From NCBI GenBank assembly GCA_007050995.1, contig VJOU01000008.1, positions 62,001 to 126,000 of the forward strand: a DNA stretch of 64,000 nt, read 5' to 3'. Both the position numbers and the translations under genes were made by a program. Below are positions 8,918-18,497 of the stretch, one piece after another (positions within the stretch are counted from its first letter, which is position 1; each line of letters begins with the position of its first letter). Under the pieces are notes generated by a model. It saw only the letters and a list, made by a program, of their open reading frames with translations. It had not been told where the DNA came from and searched no databases. This stretch comes from Glycocaulis profundi. GTDB lineage: Bacteria; Pseudomonadota; Alphaproteobacteria; Caulobacterales; Maricaulaceae.

Positions 8918-11491
8918 TCACTCCTCTTGGGAGGGAGGCGCCATGACCAGCGCGACCCGGTGCTTCTCGTCCGCGGAAGACGCCGAGGGCGCGCCGTCGG
9001 GCAGGTCGCCGGTGGCCACGGCCGCGGCGTTGGTCACGGCCTTCAGATCCGCCTCGGTGTCCCCGATCAGATCGGCCAGCGCACCCGCGCCCTGCACCGT
9101 CAGGGTCTCGACCTCGGCCCGCATGGAGACCTGAAGCTCGCTTTTGACCTTGCGCGCCGCGCCCAGGATGGACACGAAGGCGTCGCCTTCGGTCCGGAAC
9201 CCGTCCGCGTCGGCCTGATCGTCCGCCTTCGGCCACATGCCCCGGGCGTGGACGGTTTTCGCGTCCGCGCCCTCCGCGCCGTTCAGCAGGTCGAACAGCG
9301 TGTCGGTGACATAGGGGATGAAGGGCGCGTAGAGCCGGACCACCGTGTCGGAGACGTGGTGCAGTGTATGCAGCGCGGAGAGCTGGCCCGCGTCGGGCTC
9401 GCCCTCGAACCGGGTGCGGGCTTTGACGATCTCCAGATAGTTGTCGCAGTGGATGCGCCAGAAGAAGTCCTCGATGGCCCTGAGCGCCGCGGCGTATTCA
9501 TAGGCCTCGAAGCTGTCGGTCGCCTTCTTCACAGTCTCGGCCAGACGCCCCAGAACCCAGCGGTCCATGGGATGGCTGATCGCTCCGCTCTCGATGTCGG
9601 CCCTGGGCGAGACCGGCGTGATCCCGGCCTGCTCCAGCGCCATGTGCGCCAGCTTGACTGCGTTCCACAGCTTGGTGACCAGCCGCTTGCCCTGATTGAG
9701 CGTGTTGGGCGACAGCGCCGTGTCGTGGCCCAGACGCGAGGTGCCGGTCCAGTAGCGCACCGGGTCCGCGCCGTATTCGTCCAGCAGCTTGACCGGGTCG
9801 ATCACATTGCCCTTGGACTTGCTCATCTTCGAGCCGTCGCTGGCCAGGCACCATCCCGAGATCGCGATGGTCTTCCACGGGATGGTCTGCTGGTGATGGA
9901 GGGCTTTGACGATGGTGTAAAAGGCCCAGGTGCGGATGATCTCATGGGCCTGCGGACGCAGGCTCATGGGGAAGAGCCGCTGATGGGTCTGCCAGTCCAG
10001 CGCCAGCTCCTCGGTGATCGAGCGGGTGTTCAGCTGGGGCGAGACCGAGCTGGTCGCCCAGGTGTCCATCACGTCGCGCTCGCCCTCCACCTCGTCGGGC
10101 TGATAGCCCTTGGGCGTGTCCACGGTGGGATCGACGGGCAGCTCGGAGGCTTCGGGCACGATCACCTTGCCCTCCTCGCCCGGACGGCGCGAATACCAGA
10201 CCGGCAGGGCCACGCCGAAATGGCGCTGGCGGGAGATCGACCAGTCCCATTTCAGCCCTTCCACCCAGCTTTCGAAGCGCTGGCGCATGTATTCGGGCTT
10301 CCACTCGATCTCCCGGCCCTTGGCCAGGATCGCGTCCTTGAAGTCCAGCGTGCGGATGAACCACTGGGGCGTGACGATGATCTCCAGCGGCGCGCCCGAG
10401 CGCTCGGCCACGGGCACGACCTGCCGCGTGGTCTCCTGCTTCTCGATCAGTCCGCGTTCGGACAGCATCTCGAGAATGGCCTGCTTGGCCTTCTCCGCCT
10501 TCAGCCCAGCCAGCGCGGCGATGGTCGCCTTCGCGCCGTCCACGTCCAGGCTGGGCCAGTCGTCCGTGCCGATGGGCAGGTCCTGGGCCATCTTTCCGGC
10601 CTGGTCGATGACCACGCGCAGGGGCAGTTTGTGGGTGCGGTACCACTGGATGTCGGTGACGTCGCCGAAGGTGCAGCACATCACCATCCCGGTGCCCTTC
10701 TCAGGGTCGACCGTGTCGTCCGCCACGACGGGCACGGGCACCGCGTAGAGCGGGGTGATCGCGCGCTTGCCGACCAGCTCCTTCGCGCGCGGGTGCTCGG
10801 GATGGATGATCAGCGCGCCGCAGGCCGCGATCAGCTCAGGCCGGGTGGTCGCGATCAGCGCGGGGTCGCCGCCGCCTTCGATCTGGAAGGGGATGTAGTT
10901 CAGACGGCCCTCGCGCTCGATCTCCTCGACCTCGGCCTGGGCGATGGCGGTGCGGTCGGCGGGGTCCCACAAGGTGGGCTCCATGCGCCGCTCCAGCAGG
11001 CCCTTGCGGTACAGGTCCAGGAAGGACATCTGCGAGACCGTCCGGCTTTCGTCCGAGATGGTCTGGTATTCCCGGCTCCAGTCCACCGACAGGGCGAGGC
11101 GGGTGAACAGGTCGCGGAACTGCTGCTCGTATTCGGGGATGACCTCGCGGCACAGGGCGACGAACTCCTCGCGCGCCATGGTCCCGCCGCGGACCTTCTT
11201 GACCTTCTCAACCAGCCGCTCGGTGGGCAGGCCGTTGTCGTCCCAGCCGATGGGGTAGAGCACGTTGCGCCCGCTCATTCTGAAGTAGCGCGCGACGATG
11301 TCCGCCTGGGTGTAGGAATACACGTGCCCCACATGCAGCGTGCCCGACACGGTCGGGGGCGGGGTGTCGATGACGTAATCGGTCTCGGGCGGCGCGGCCT
11401 CGTCCCACTTGAACGCCTCGTCCTTCAGCCAGCGCTCGTTGCAGGCGGCCTCGGCCGTGGCGGGCTTGTACTTGTTGGGGAAGGCTTTCAT
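8918..11491 (-). CDS. valS: Valyl-tRNA synthetase, type-2 (archaeal-like) form
   Basis: An 857-residue class I synthetase that charges tRNA-Val in the cytoplasm. The HIGH-type motif is HVGH at residues 53-56, within PPPTVSGTLHVGHVYSYTQ. KMSKS is intact near residue 555 (GSKMSKSKGN). The CP1 editing domain is recognisable from ATTRPE and GTGMVMCCTFGD. The N-terminal signature (SYTQAD, GWDDNGLPTER) matches the archaeal/Rickettsia-type ValRS rather than the usual bacterial PPPNVTGSLHMGH form. The short C-terminus lacks the long coiled-coil arm of standard bacterial ValRS. It ends just after a palindromic intergenic element and starts about 90 bp from the FzlA-like gene, which is also leftward. 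Identity is firm; the subtype is from memory of the family signatures. Confidence 0.95.
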   Translation of the reverse strand: MKAFPNKYKPATAEAACNERWLKDEAFKWDEAAPPETDYVIDTPPPTVSGTLHVGHVYSYTQADIVARYFRMSGRNVLYPIGWDDNGLPTERLVEKVKKVRGGTMAREEFVALCREVIPEYEQQFRDLFTRLALSVDWSREYQTISDESRTVSQMSFLDLYRKGLLERRMEPTLWDPADRTAIAQAEVEEIEREGRLNYIPFQIEGGGDPALIATTRPELIAACGALIIHPEHPRAKELVGKRAITPLYAVPVPVVADDTVDPEKGTGMVMCCTFGDVTDIQWYRTHKLPLRVVIDQAGKMAQDLPIGTDDWPSLDVDGAKATIAALAGLKAEKAKQAILEMLSERGLIEKQETTRQVVPVAERSGAPLEIIVTPQWFIRTLDFKDAILAKGREIEWKPEYMRQRFESWVEGLKWDWSISRQRHFGVALPVWYSRRPGEEGKVIVPEASELPVDPTVDTPKGYQPDEVEGERDVMDTWATSSVSPQLNTRSITEELALDWQTHQRLFPMSLRPQAHEIIRTWAFYTIVKALHHQQTIPWKTIAISGWCLASDGSKMSKSKGNVIDPVKLLDEYGADPVRYWTGTSRLGHDTALSPNTLNQGKRLVTKLWNAVKLAHMALEQAGITPVSPRADIESGAISHPMDRWVLGRLAETVKKATDSFEAYEYAAALRAIEDFFWRIHCDNYLEIVKARTRFEGEPDAGQLSALHTLHHVSDTVVRLYAPFIPYVTDTLFDLLNGAEGADAKTVHARGMWPKADDQADADGFRTEGDAFVSILGAARKVKSELQVSMRAEVETLTVQGAGALADLIGDTEADLKAVTNAAAVATGDLPDGAPSASSADEKHRVALVMAPPSQEE

Positions 11492-11580
11492 GGAGGCTCC
11501 GGCGCTCTCGACCTGTCGGGAAGGAGCGCCGGTTTAGACCATTTCCGCAATGCGCAAAAGACGGGCGGGGAGGCGGGTCC

Positions 11581-12258
11581 TCAGAAGTCCAGCTCGGCAT
11601 ACCATTGCGGCGGCGTCAGGCCGCGCACGCGGTCCTCCAGCAGGGGCCGGAAGGCGGGCCGGCACTTGATGCGCTCATACCAGGCGCGGGCGGGCGGGAA
11701 GTCGTCCCACGGCGCCTCGCCCAGATAGTCGATGCACGACAGATGCGCCGCCGCGGCCAGATCGGCCAGCGTCAGGCGCGGCCCCGCCAGACCGTCGCGG
11801 TCTTCGAGCAGCTCGCAGATGTAATTGAGGTGCCAGCGCAGCCAGGCCTTGCCGCCGCGGATCACGTCCATGTCCGGCGCGCCCAGCCCCTGGATGCGCT
11901 TTTCCAGCTTCTCGTGCAGCAGGCTGGCGTTCACGTCGGCGTCGAAGCGCCGGTCGAACCAGGCCACCAGCCGCCGGATTTCCGCGCGCTCGACCGCATT
12001 GCCCGGCAGCAGGGACGGCTCGGGCCGGATCTCCTCGAGATATTCCAGGATCGGCCCCGCCCCGGCGATCACCACCGGCTCGCCCGAGACCGTGTCGACC
12101 AGAACGGGGGGCAGACCGGCGGGGTTGAGCGCCAGGAACGCGTCGGAGCCTTCCCAGAACTTCACTTCGGCCAGCTCGAACTCCATGCCCTTCTCGGCGA
12201 GCGCCAGCCGGACCATCCGGGACCAGGGATCGAGGGGCCAGTGATGAAGGGTGCGCAT
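11581..12258 (-). CDS. fzlA: Glutathione S-transferase-fold protein, FzlA-like
   Basis: 225 residues with a thioredoxin-like N-terminal half (LALNPAGLPPVL) and an all-helical C-terminal half, so a GST fold. The sequence ends in PPQWYAELDF, closely resembling the conserved C-terminal tail of alphaproteobacterial FzlA. FzlA binds and curves FtsZ filaments and is needed for constriction in Caulobacter. Neither enzyme activity nor glutathione binding can be read from the sequence. It sits upstream of valS on the same strand. If the FzlA call is wrong, a generic GST is the alternative. The start at 12258 gives a normal N-terminal beta strand (MRTLHHWPLDPWSRMVRLAL). Confidence 0.8.
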   Translation of the reverse strand: MRTLHHWPLDPWSRMVRLALAEKGMEFELAEVKFWEGSDAFLALNPAGLPPVLVDTVSGEPVVIAGAGPILEYLEEIRPEPSLLPGNAVERAEIRRLVAWFDRRFDADVNASLLHEKLEKRIQGLGAPDMDVIRGGKAWLRWHLNYICELLEDRDGLAGPRLTLADLAAAAHLSCIDYLGEAPWDDFPPARAWYERIKCRPAFRPLLEDRVRGLTPPQWYAELDF

Positions 12259-12375
12259 GGACGACGGCCTGAAATGCGAAAAACGGCGGACGCGCGAATC
12301 GCGCGCCTGTCACGGATCGGCTCAGAAGACCCCGTTTGCCTTAAGGATGTCTTTGCCCTGACGGAAGCCCCGCCG

Positions 12376-13410
12376 TCAGCGCGGCTTGCCCGCGGGCGCG
12401 TGATGCTCGCGCTCGGGCTCGGTCACGAGATCGGTGTCGAAGAAGCCGTGCCCGTGCTCCTCGGCGTGCCCGCGCGGGTCGGCGTGGATCAGCACGTCCG
12501 CGGCCGGGAAGCGTTTGAGGATGCGACGCTCGGCGCGCACCACGATTTCATGGGCCCGGATCAGGCTCTGATGGGGCTCCAGATCCATGTGAAGCTGGAT
12601 GTGCAGCAGCGGCCCCGAGGCGCGGGTCCTCAGCTCGTGGATGCCCAGCACTTCAGGATCGTCGGTGACCAGCGCCTCGATCTCGGCGCGCTCGGCGTCG
12701 GACAGTTCCCGGTCGAGAAGCTGGTTGACCGCCTCGCGGCCCACGGTGAAGGCGGTCCACAGCAGCCAGCCGCCCACGAAGATGGCCAGGATCGGGTCGG
12801 CGCGCTCCAGCCCCGCGAACCAGGCCAGCCCGATGCCCAGCGCGACCGCGGCGTTGGTCACCAGATCCGCCGCATAGTGCGCCCGGTCGCCCTTGACGGC
12901 CACCGAACCGGTCCGCCGGATCGCGCGGGTCTGCACCCGGATCAGGCCCACCGTCAGGATCATCGACAGCGCCATCACGCCAAGCGCCAGGCCCCCCGCC
13001 GCGATGGGCTCGGGCGCGAGGATGCGCTGGCCCGCCTCCCAGAACAGGTAGAGCGCGGACGCCCCGATCAGCGCGGACTGGAGGAAGGAGGAGAAGGCCT
13101 CCGCCTTGCCATGGCCGAAGCGGTGCTCCTGATCGGCGGGCTTGGCCGCGTAGCGCACCGCGAAGAAGGCCGTCAGGGAGGCGAACAGGTCGAGCGCGGA
13201 ATCGATCAGGCTCGCCAGCATCGCCACCGAGCCCGACACGATGAACGCCGCCAGCTTGGCGATCACCAGCACCGCCGCGACGCTCACCGAGGCGGTGGTC
13301 GCCCCGCCCGCAATGCGCCGGGCATGGGCCGGGTTCACGCGCCCCGGCCCCGCCATGGCGTCGGGCGGAGCGGCGGACGGGATGGGATCGCGCGGGCTCA
13401 TGGGCGGCAC
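12376..13410 (-). CDS. Cation diffusion facilitator (FieF-like metal efflux pump)
   Basis: 344 residues with about six membrane helices between residues 35 and 225, followed by a cytoplasmic metal-binding domain. The metal-site motifs of the CDF family are present: SLIDSALD in helix 2 and HYAADL in helix 5, which match the D-D/H-D tetrad of FieF. The C-terminal domain carries the conserved His and Asp pattern (HIQLHMDLEPH, DVLIHADP) and then a His-rich tail (HAEEHGHGF). It would export Zn(II) or Fe(II) in exchange for protons. The GTG at 13410 has GGGGCGG just upstream; the ATG at 13401 is an alternative start. No metal regulator is adjacent. Confidence 0.88.
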   Translation of the reverse strand: MPPMSPRDPIPSAAPPDAMAGPGRVNPAHARRIAGGATTASVSVAAVLVIAKLAAFIVSGSVAMLASLIDSALDLFASLTAFFAVRYAAKPADQEHRFGHGKAEAFSSFLQSALIGASALYLFWEAGQRILAPEPIAAGGLALGVMALSMILTVGLIRVQTRAIRRTGSVAVKGDRAHYAADLVTNAAVALGIGLAWFAGLERADPILAIFVGGWLLWTAFTVGREAVNQLLDRELSDAERAEIEALVTDDPEVLGIHELRTRASGPLLHIQLHMDLEPHQSLIRAHEIVVRAERRILKRFPAADVLIHADPRGHAEEHGHGFFDTDLVTEPEREHHAPAGKPR

Positions 13411-13531
13411 TTAAGCCGCCCCGAGCGAACGGTCAATGCGAACGGGGCGCCTTATGGAAGGCGCAACTCATTGATATTGCACAGGATCACAAATTCAGCC
13501 GAGGCTTAACCCGCCGTGGCGGAAGGGCAAA

Positions 13532-15031
13532 TCACTCCGCCCCGTCCTCCCGGTCCCAGCCATAGGCGTGGGTCATGATGTGGAAAAGCGTGTGCTGCTC
13601 CATCACCCCGTCGACCAGATGCGCCCACGGGCCCAGCGCGTAGGCGATCACGTCCTCCCCGCCATGGGGCTCGACCGCGAGGGGGATGGCGGCCTCCTGC
13701 CGGTAGTCGGGATCCTGCACCTGTTCGTCGGTCAGGGGCGCGGCGTCCTCCGAGCGGGGGCGCTGCACCGGCCCGGCGTAATAGCCCACGGTGGTGTAGG
13801 GGCGGCCGTCCTGGGCGGGGCTGGGCGGGGTGGGGTCGTCGCCCAGATTGGGCGCGGGCGGGCGCATCAGGCCCAGCAGCGGATTGCCGCGCCGGGGGTA
13901 GCCCGCGATGGTGAAGACATGGCTGTGATCGGCGGTGACGATCATCAGCGTCTCGTCGGGATCGGTCATCTCCTCGGCGGCCCGCACCGCGTCGGCCAGC
14001 GCGACCATGTCGGTCATGGCGCGATAGGCGTTCACGCCATGGTGGGCATGGTCCACCCGGCCGGCCTCGACCATCAGGTAATAGCCGTTCTCGTTGGTCG
14101 ACAGGTTCTCGATCGCGAACCGGGTCATCTCCGCCAGCGACGGCTCCTCGGCGTCGTCCCGGTCATGCTCGAAGGCCAGATGGGACCGGTTCAGCAGGCC
14201 CAGCACCCGTTCACCCGAGGACGGGTCCAGCGCGCGCAGCTCCTCGGCGTTCGAGACGAACACGCCCCCCGCCTCGACCCATTCGGCGGTCAGGTCCCGG
14301 CCGTCGGTCCGGTTCCCGCCCTGATCCTCGGGGGTGAAGGCGGCCAGCCCGCCGCCGATGGCGACGTCCACCCCGTCGCCATGGCTGAACTCGACCAGCT
14401 GACGCGCGATGTCCCGGCACCCGGCCTCGACCGCCTCGGCGGGCAGGTCCGCGTCGCTCTCCCAGCCGCGATGGGGCACGTGAGCGAAGCCCGCCGCGGG
14501 TGTGGCGTGGGTCAGGCGGGCGGTGACGACCGTGCCGGTGGACATGCCGCGCTCTTCGGCGAGCTGCATGATGGTGGCGGGCAGGGCGGCGTCCGGCGCG
14601 CAGCTTTCCAGCGTCTGGCGCGGATAGACCGAGATCGCGCCGTTATGGGACTTGATCCCGGCCTGCAGCGCGGTGGCCGTCGCGGCGCTGTCGGCGACCT
14701 GGGCGTTGTCCGTGTACGTTTTGACCGTCGCGGAGTGGCCCCAGCGCTCGAAGGGCAGGTAGTGGTCCTCGCCCATCCCGCCCTGCATCTGGCCTTCGAA
14801 GATGCGGCCCGCCGTGACCGTGGACAGGCCCATGCCGTCGACCACGAACAGGATGACGTTGCGCGCCCGGCCTTCGCGGCGGGGGCGCTCCAGCCGCTCG
14901 GCCAGCTCCGCCCGGCCGATCTCGCGCCACTCCTCCCCGCGCTCGGGCCCCTGCTCTGCGAGGCTCTGGGCGGAGGCGGTCCCGGCCAGCAGGGCCAGGG
15001 CGGAGACGGCGGACAGGATGCGGACGGTCAT
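13532..15031 (-). CDS. Periplasmic alkaline phosphatase (PhoA family)
   Basis: 499 residues starting at ATG 15031, with a GAGGA ribosome site and a signal peptide ending near ASAQ (residue 22). It hydrolyses phosphomonoesters in the periplasm using two zinc ions and one magnesium. The metal ligand Asp lies in LFVVDGMG, and the nucleophile is Ser115 in VADSAATATA. Later metal sites are seen in GRVDHAHHG and TADHSH. Length and motif order fit bacterial PhoA-type enzymes. The gene diverges from uppP with 135 bp between the starts. I could not identify a clear Pho box there, so phosphate regulation is only an expectation from the family. Confidence 0.92.
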   Translation of the reverse strand: MTVRILSAVSALALLAGTASAQSLAEQGPERGEEWREIGRAELAERLERPRREGRARNVILFVVDGMGLSTVTAGRIFEGQMQGGMGEDHYLPFERWGHSATVKTYTDNAQVADSAATATALQAGIKSHNGAISVYPRQTLESCAPDAALPATIMQLAEERGMSTGTVVTARLTHATPAAGFAHVPHRGWESDADLPAEAVEAGCRDIARQLVEFSHGDGVDVAIGGGLAAFTPEDQGGNRTDGRDLTAEWVEAGGVFVSNAEELRALDPSSGERVLGLLNRSHLAFEHDRDDAEEPSLAEMTRFAIENLSTNENGYYLMVEAGRVDHAHHGVNAYRAMTDMVALADAVRAAEEMTDPDETLMIVTADHSHVFTIAGYPRRGNPLLGLMRPPAPNLGDDPTPPSPAQDGRPYTTVGYYAGPVQRPRSEDAAPLTDEQVQDPDYRQEAAIPLAVEPHGGEDVIAYALGPWAHLVDGVMEQHTLFHIMTHAYGWDREDGAE

Positions 15032-15166
15032 GAAAATTTCCTCGGGCCGGGGATCGGGATCGCCATCGGTGATAGCGGACGGTCGTGACGAGGGGAACAC
15101 ATCAGCCGCCTTCCGCCCGGCCCCGCATCGGTCTATCGAGGGAAACGCGCTGCGGAGCCGCCTCCC

Positions 15167-15973
15167 ATGACCCTGACCCTTCTCATCATCATCGCCATCG
15201 TCCAGGGCCTGACCGAGTATCTGCCGGTCTCCTCCTCGGCTCACCTCATCCTCGCGCCGCTGGTCTTCGGCCAGGAGCCCCAGAGCGTCCTGATCGACGT
15301 GATGGCCCATATCGGCTCGCTGCTGGCGGTGATCCTGTATTTCCGCGCCGAGATCGGATCGGTCATCGCAGGCGTGTTCGGTTGGTTTCAGGGCAAGATG
15401 ACGCCGGGCGGGCGGCTGGCCCTGCTGGTGGTGATCGCCACCCCGCCGGTGCTGGTGTTCGGCGCCGTGCTGTACTTCACCGGCCTGCTCGACCTGATCC
15501 GCAGCCCGGCTGTGATCGCCGCGGCTACCCTGATCTTCGCCCTGCCGCTCTGGCTGGCCGACCGCTACGCGCCGCGCCTGAAGGGCGTGGACGCCCTGAC
15601 GGTCAGGGACGCGGTGGTGATCGGGCTGGCCCAGGCGGTCGCCCTGATCCCGGGATCCTCGCGCTCGGGCCTGATGATGACCGCGGCCCGGGCGATGGGT
15701 GCGACCCGGCAGGGGGCGGCCAAGTTCGCCATGCTCAGCTCCATCCCCGTGATCGCCGCCTTCGGGCTCCAGTCCGGTCTCGACCTCGCCCGCGGCGAGG
15801 CGCCCGGCGCGTCTCTGACCGACGGCCTGATCGCGGTGGGCCTGTCCTTCGCGGCGAGCCTTCTGGCCATCCACCTGATGATGAAGCTGGTCGAGAAGCT
15901 CGGCTTCCTGCCCTTCGTGATCTACCGGATCGTGCTGGGGCTCGGCATCATCGCGGTGCTCGTGCTGATCTGA
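15167..15973 (+). CDS. uppP: Undecaprenyl-diphosphate phosphatase
   Basis: 268 residues, strongly hydrophobic, with about eight membrane helices. It recycles the C55 lipid carrier of cell-wall synthesis by removing one phosphate from undecaprenyl diphosphate, and confers bacitracin tolerance when abundant. The family motifs are intact: QGLTEYLPVSSSAHL near residues 14-28 and PGSSRSG near 163-169, which together form the active site. Length matches the usual 265-275 residues. It is divergent from the phosphatase gene and followed 46 bp later by the ABC-F gene uup, so the two may be co-transcribed. Confidence 0.96.
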   Translation: MTLTLLIIIAIVQGLTEYLPVSSSAHLILAPLVFGQEPQSVLIDVMAHIGSLLAVILYFRAEIGSVIAGVFGWFQGKMTPGGRLALLVVIATPPVLVFGAVLYFTGLLDLIRSPAVIAAATLIFALPLWLADRYAPRLKGVDALTVRDAVVIGLAQAVALIPGSSRSGLMMTAARAMGATRQGAAKFAMLSSIPVIAAFGLQSGLDLARGEAPGASLTDGLIAVGLSFAASLLAIHLMMKLVEKLGFLPFVIYRIVLGLGIIAVLVLI

Positions 15974-16019
15974 TCGCGGGCTTTGGCGCACGGGCCGATC
16001 TGCGCTAATCACGCGGCCC

Positions 16020-17831
16020 ATGGCCCCGCCCCTTCTCACCCTGCGCGACATCCACCTGACCTTCGGCGCGACGCCCCTGCTGGAGGGCGCGGAGATGATG
16101 GTGGGCGAGGGCGAGCGGATCGGGCTGGTGGGCCGGAACGGCTCGGGAAAGTCCTCGCTGCTCAAGATCGCCGCGGGCATCATCGAGGCGGACAGGGGCG
16201 AGCGCTTCATCCATCCCGGCGCCACCGTGCGCTATCTCGAACAGGATCCCGATCTGAGCGCCCACGCCACCGTGCGCGACTTCGTGCAGGCGGGCCTGGC
16301 GCCCGGCGACGACGCCTACCGGGCGGACTATCTGCTCGAAAGCCTTGGCCTGACCGGTGATGAATCCCCAGGGCGGCTGTCGGGCGGGGAGGCGCGCCGC
16401 GCCGCCTTGGCTCGTTCGCTGGCGCCCGATCCCGACATCCTGCTGCTGGACGAGCCGACCAACCATCTCGACCTGCCCGCCATCGAATGGCTCGAAGGCG
16501 AGCTGAAGGGGCGCAGGGGCGCGCTGGTGCTGATCAGCCACGACCGGCGCTTCCTCGAGAACCTGACCCGCGCCACGGTCTGGCTGGACCGGGGGACCGC
16601 CCGGCGGCTGGAGAAGGGCTTCGCCCATTTCGAGGACTGGCGCGACACGGTCTTCGAGGCCGAGGAGCTCGAGCGCCACAAACTGGACCGCCAGATCGCC
16701 CGCGAGGAAGACTGGATGCGCTACGGCGTCACCGCCCGGCGCAAGCGCAACATGCGCCGCGTGGGCGAGCTGCAGGCGCTCAAGCACAAGGCCCGCACCC
16801 ATCGCGGCCCGCAGGGCTCGGCCAATCTGGAGGTCAGCGAGGCGGAGCTGTCGGGCAAGCTGGTCAGCGAAGCGAAATCCATCACGAAATCCTTTGGCGA
16901 CCGAACGGTCGTTCACCCCTTCTCCACCCGCATAATGCGCGGCGACCGGCTGGGCCTGATCGGGCCGAACGGCGCGGGCAAGACCACGCTTCTCAAAATG
17001 CTGATCGGCGAGCTGGCGCCTGACGCGGGCTCGGTCCGGCTGGGCGTCAATCTGGAGATCGCGAGCCTCGACCAGCGCCGCGCCGCGCTCAAGCCGGGCT
17101 GGACGCTGGCCGACGCGCTGACCCAGGGCGGCGGCGACCGGGTGGAGGTCGCGGGCAGGACCAAGCATGTCATCGCCTACATGAAGGACTTCCTGTTCCA
17201 GCCCGAACAGGCGCGCACCCCCGTCGAGGTGCTGTCGGGCGGGGAGAAGGCGCGGGTGATGCTGGCGCGCGCGCTGGCCCTGCCGTCCAACGTGCTGGTG
17301 CTGGACGAGCCGACCAACGATCTCGATCTGGAGACGCTGGACCTGCTCGAAGACCTGATCGCGGATTATCCCGGCACGGTCATCCTGGTCAGCCACGACC
17401 GCGATTTCCTCGACCGCACGGTGAGCCGCACCATCGCCTATGAGGGCGACGGGCACTGGATGGAGTATGCGGGCGGGTATTCGGACATGATCGTCCAGCG
17501 CGGCCAGGGCGTGACCGCACGGCAGGACGCGCCTGCTGCGGCGGAAAAGACGAAGAAGGCCGCCCCCGCGCCCACGGAGAAGTCCGCGAGCCGCCGCAAG
17601 CTGAGCTTCAAGGACAAGCACGCGCTCGACACCCTGCCCGGCGATATTGAAAAGACCGAGGCGAGGATCGCCGCGCTGGAGGCCGAGATGGCCGACCCGG
17701 CCCTGTTCTCGAAAAACCCCGACCGCTTCACCGCCGCCAGCGAGGAGTTGGCCAAGCTGACGGCCGCGAAATCGGAGATGGAGGACCGCTGGCTGGAACT
17801 CGAGGCCCTGCGCGAGGAGATCGAGGGCTAG
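16020..17831 (+). CDS. uup: ABC-F family ATPase, Uup-like
   Basis: 603 residues with two ABC ATPase domains and no membrane helices. Walker A motifs are GRNGSGKS at residues 38-45 and GPNGAGKT in the second half. Both signature sequences (RLSGGEARR and VLSGGEKAR) and both DEPTN Walker B extensions are present. The C-terminal 80 residues form a charged coiled coil starting [14 protein letters not shown], which is the Uup type rather than EttA. ABC-F proteins act on the ribosome or, for Uup, are also tied to precise excision and DNA structure. The stop codon overlaps the hslV stop by three bases within the palindrome CTAG at 17828-17831. Confidence 0.92.
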   Translation: MAPPLLTLRDIHLTFGATPLLEGAEMMVGEGERIGLVGRNGSGKSSLLKIAAGIIEADRGERFIHPGATVRYLEQDPDLSAHATVRDFVQAGLAPGDDAYRADYLLESLGLTGDESPGRLSGGEARRAALARSLAPDPDILLLDEPTNHLDLPAIEWLEGELKGRRGALVLISHDRRFLENLTRATVWLDRGTARRLEKGFAHFEDWRDTVFEAEELERHKLDRQIAREEDWMRYGVTARRKRNMRRVGELQALKHKARTHRGPQGSANLEVSEAELSGKLVSEAKSITKSFGDRTVVHPFSTRIMRGDRLGLIGPNGAGKTTLLKMLIGELAPDAGSVRLGVNLEIASLDQRRAALKPGWTLADALTQGGGDRVEVAGRTKHVIAYMKDFLFQPEQARTPVEVLSGGEKARVMLARALALPSNVLVLDEPTNDLDLETLDLLEDLIADYPGTVILVSHDRDFLDRTVSRTIAYEGDGHWMEYAGGYSDMIVQRGQGVTARQDAPAAAEKTKKAAPAPTEKSASRRKLSFKDKHALDTLPGDIEKTEARIAALEAEMADPALFSKNPDRFTAASEELAKLTAAKSEMEDRWLELEALREEIEG

Positions 17832-18379
17832 CCCAGCGTCTCCACCGTCAGGTTGGCGTTGGAGAACACGCAGATCTCCGCGGCAACGGCCATGGCCTTG
17901 CGGGCGATGGTCTCCGAGTCGTCCTCGTATTCGATCAGGGCGCGGGCCGCGGACAGGGCGAAATTGCCGCCCGAGCCGATGGCCGCGATGCCGTGTTCAG
18001 GCTCCAGCACGTCGCCCGCCCCGGTCAGCAGGAAGGTCTGCTCGGCGTCGGTGACGATCAGCATGGCTTCCAGCCGCCGCATGTAGCGGTCGGTGCGCCA
18101 GTCCTTGGCCAGTTCCACGCAGGCGCGGGCGAGCTGTCCGGGATGGCTTTCGAGCTTGGCTTCGAGCCGTTCGAACAGGGCGAAGGCGTCCGCGGTGGAG
18201 CCCGCGAAGCCCGCGATCACCTTGCCGCCCGCCAGGGGACGCACCTTGCGGGCGCTCGCCTTGACCACCGTGTTGCCGATGGAGACCTGTCCGTCGCCGG
18301 CCAGGGCGACCTTGCCGTTCTTCCTCACGCACAGAATGGTGGTGCCCCGCCAGCCGGGAAAGGCGCGCTCTTCGCTCAT
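17828..18379 (-). CDS. hslV: ATP-dependent protease peptidase subunit HslV
   Basis: 183 residues from ATG 18379, which has AGGAG eight bases upstream; an ATG at 18400 is a weaker alternative. HslV is the Ntn-hydrolase chamber that degrades proteins unfolded by HslU. The catalytic threonine is expected at Thr13 in WRGTTIL, after a 12-residue pro-segment; this extension is common in alphaproteobacteria, while E. coli HslV starts directly at Thr. Gly-Ser loop and AGDGQVS motifs match the family. The partner hslU, usually adjacent in related genomes, is not in this window. It converges with uup. Confidence 0.95.
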   Translation of the reverse strand: MSEERAFPGWRGTTILCVRKNGKVALAGDGQVSIGNTVVKASARKVRPLAGGKVIAGFAGSTADAFALFERLEAKLESHPGQLARACVELAKDWRTDRYMRRLEAMLIVTDAEQTFLLTGAGDVLEPEHGIAAIGSGGNFALSAARALIEYEDDSETIARKAMAVAAEICVFSNANLTVETLG

Positions 18380-18463
18380 GAACGGCTCCTCTTGGGTCAT
18401 GCCTGATCGAGGGGCAGACTTGGGCCGGATCGGCGCGGGGCGCAAGTCCGGCCCCTGAAAGTC

Positions 18464-18491
18464 CAAGCCCCGGCGCGGGGGCCGGGGCTTG
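18464..18491 (-). terminator. Stem-loop downstream of the lolA-like gene
   Basis: Eleven perfect base pairs (18464-18474 with 18481-18491) enclose a 6-base loop, GC-rich, just past the stop at 18498 when read leftward. There is no uninterrupted T run afterwards (GGACTTTC on the minus strand), so it may end transcription inefficiently or protect the mRNA 3' end. Confidence 0.55.
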
Positions 18492-18497
18492 ATCCGT

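Noticed and set aside
8927-11728. Long open frame on the plus strand opposite valS
   Set aside because: High GC gives few stops in antisense frames; the translation is low-complexity (Arg, Gly, His, Val) with no motif, while the minus strand is clearly valS. The same holds for many long frames opposite other genes.
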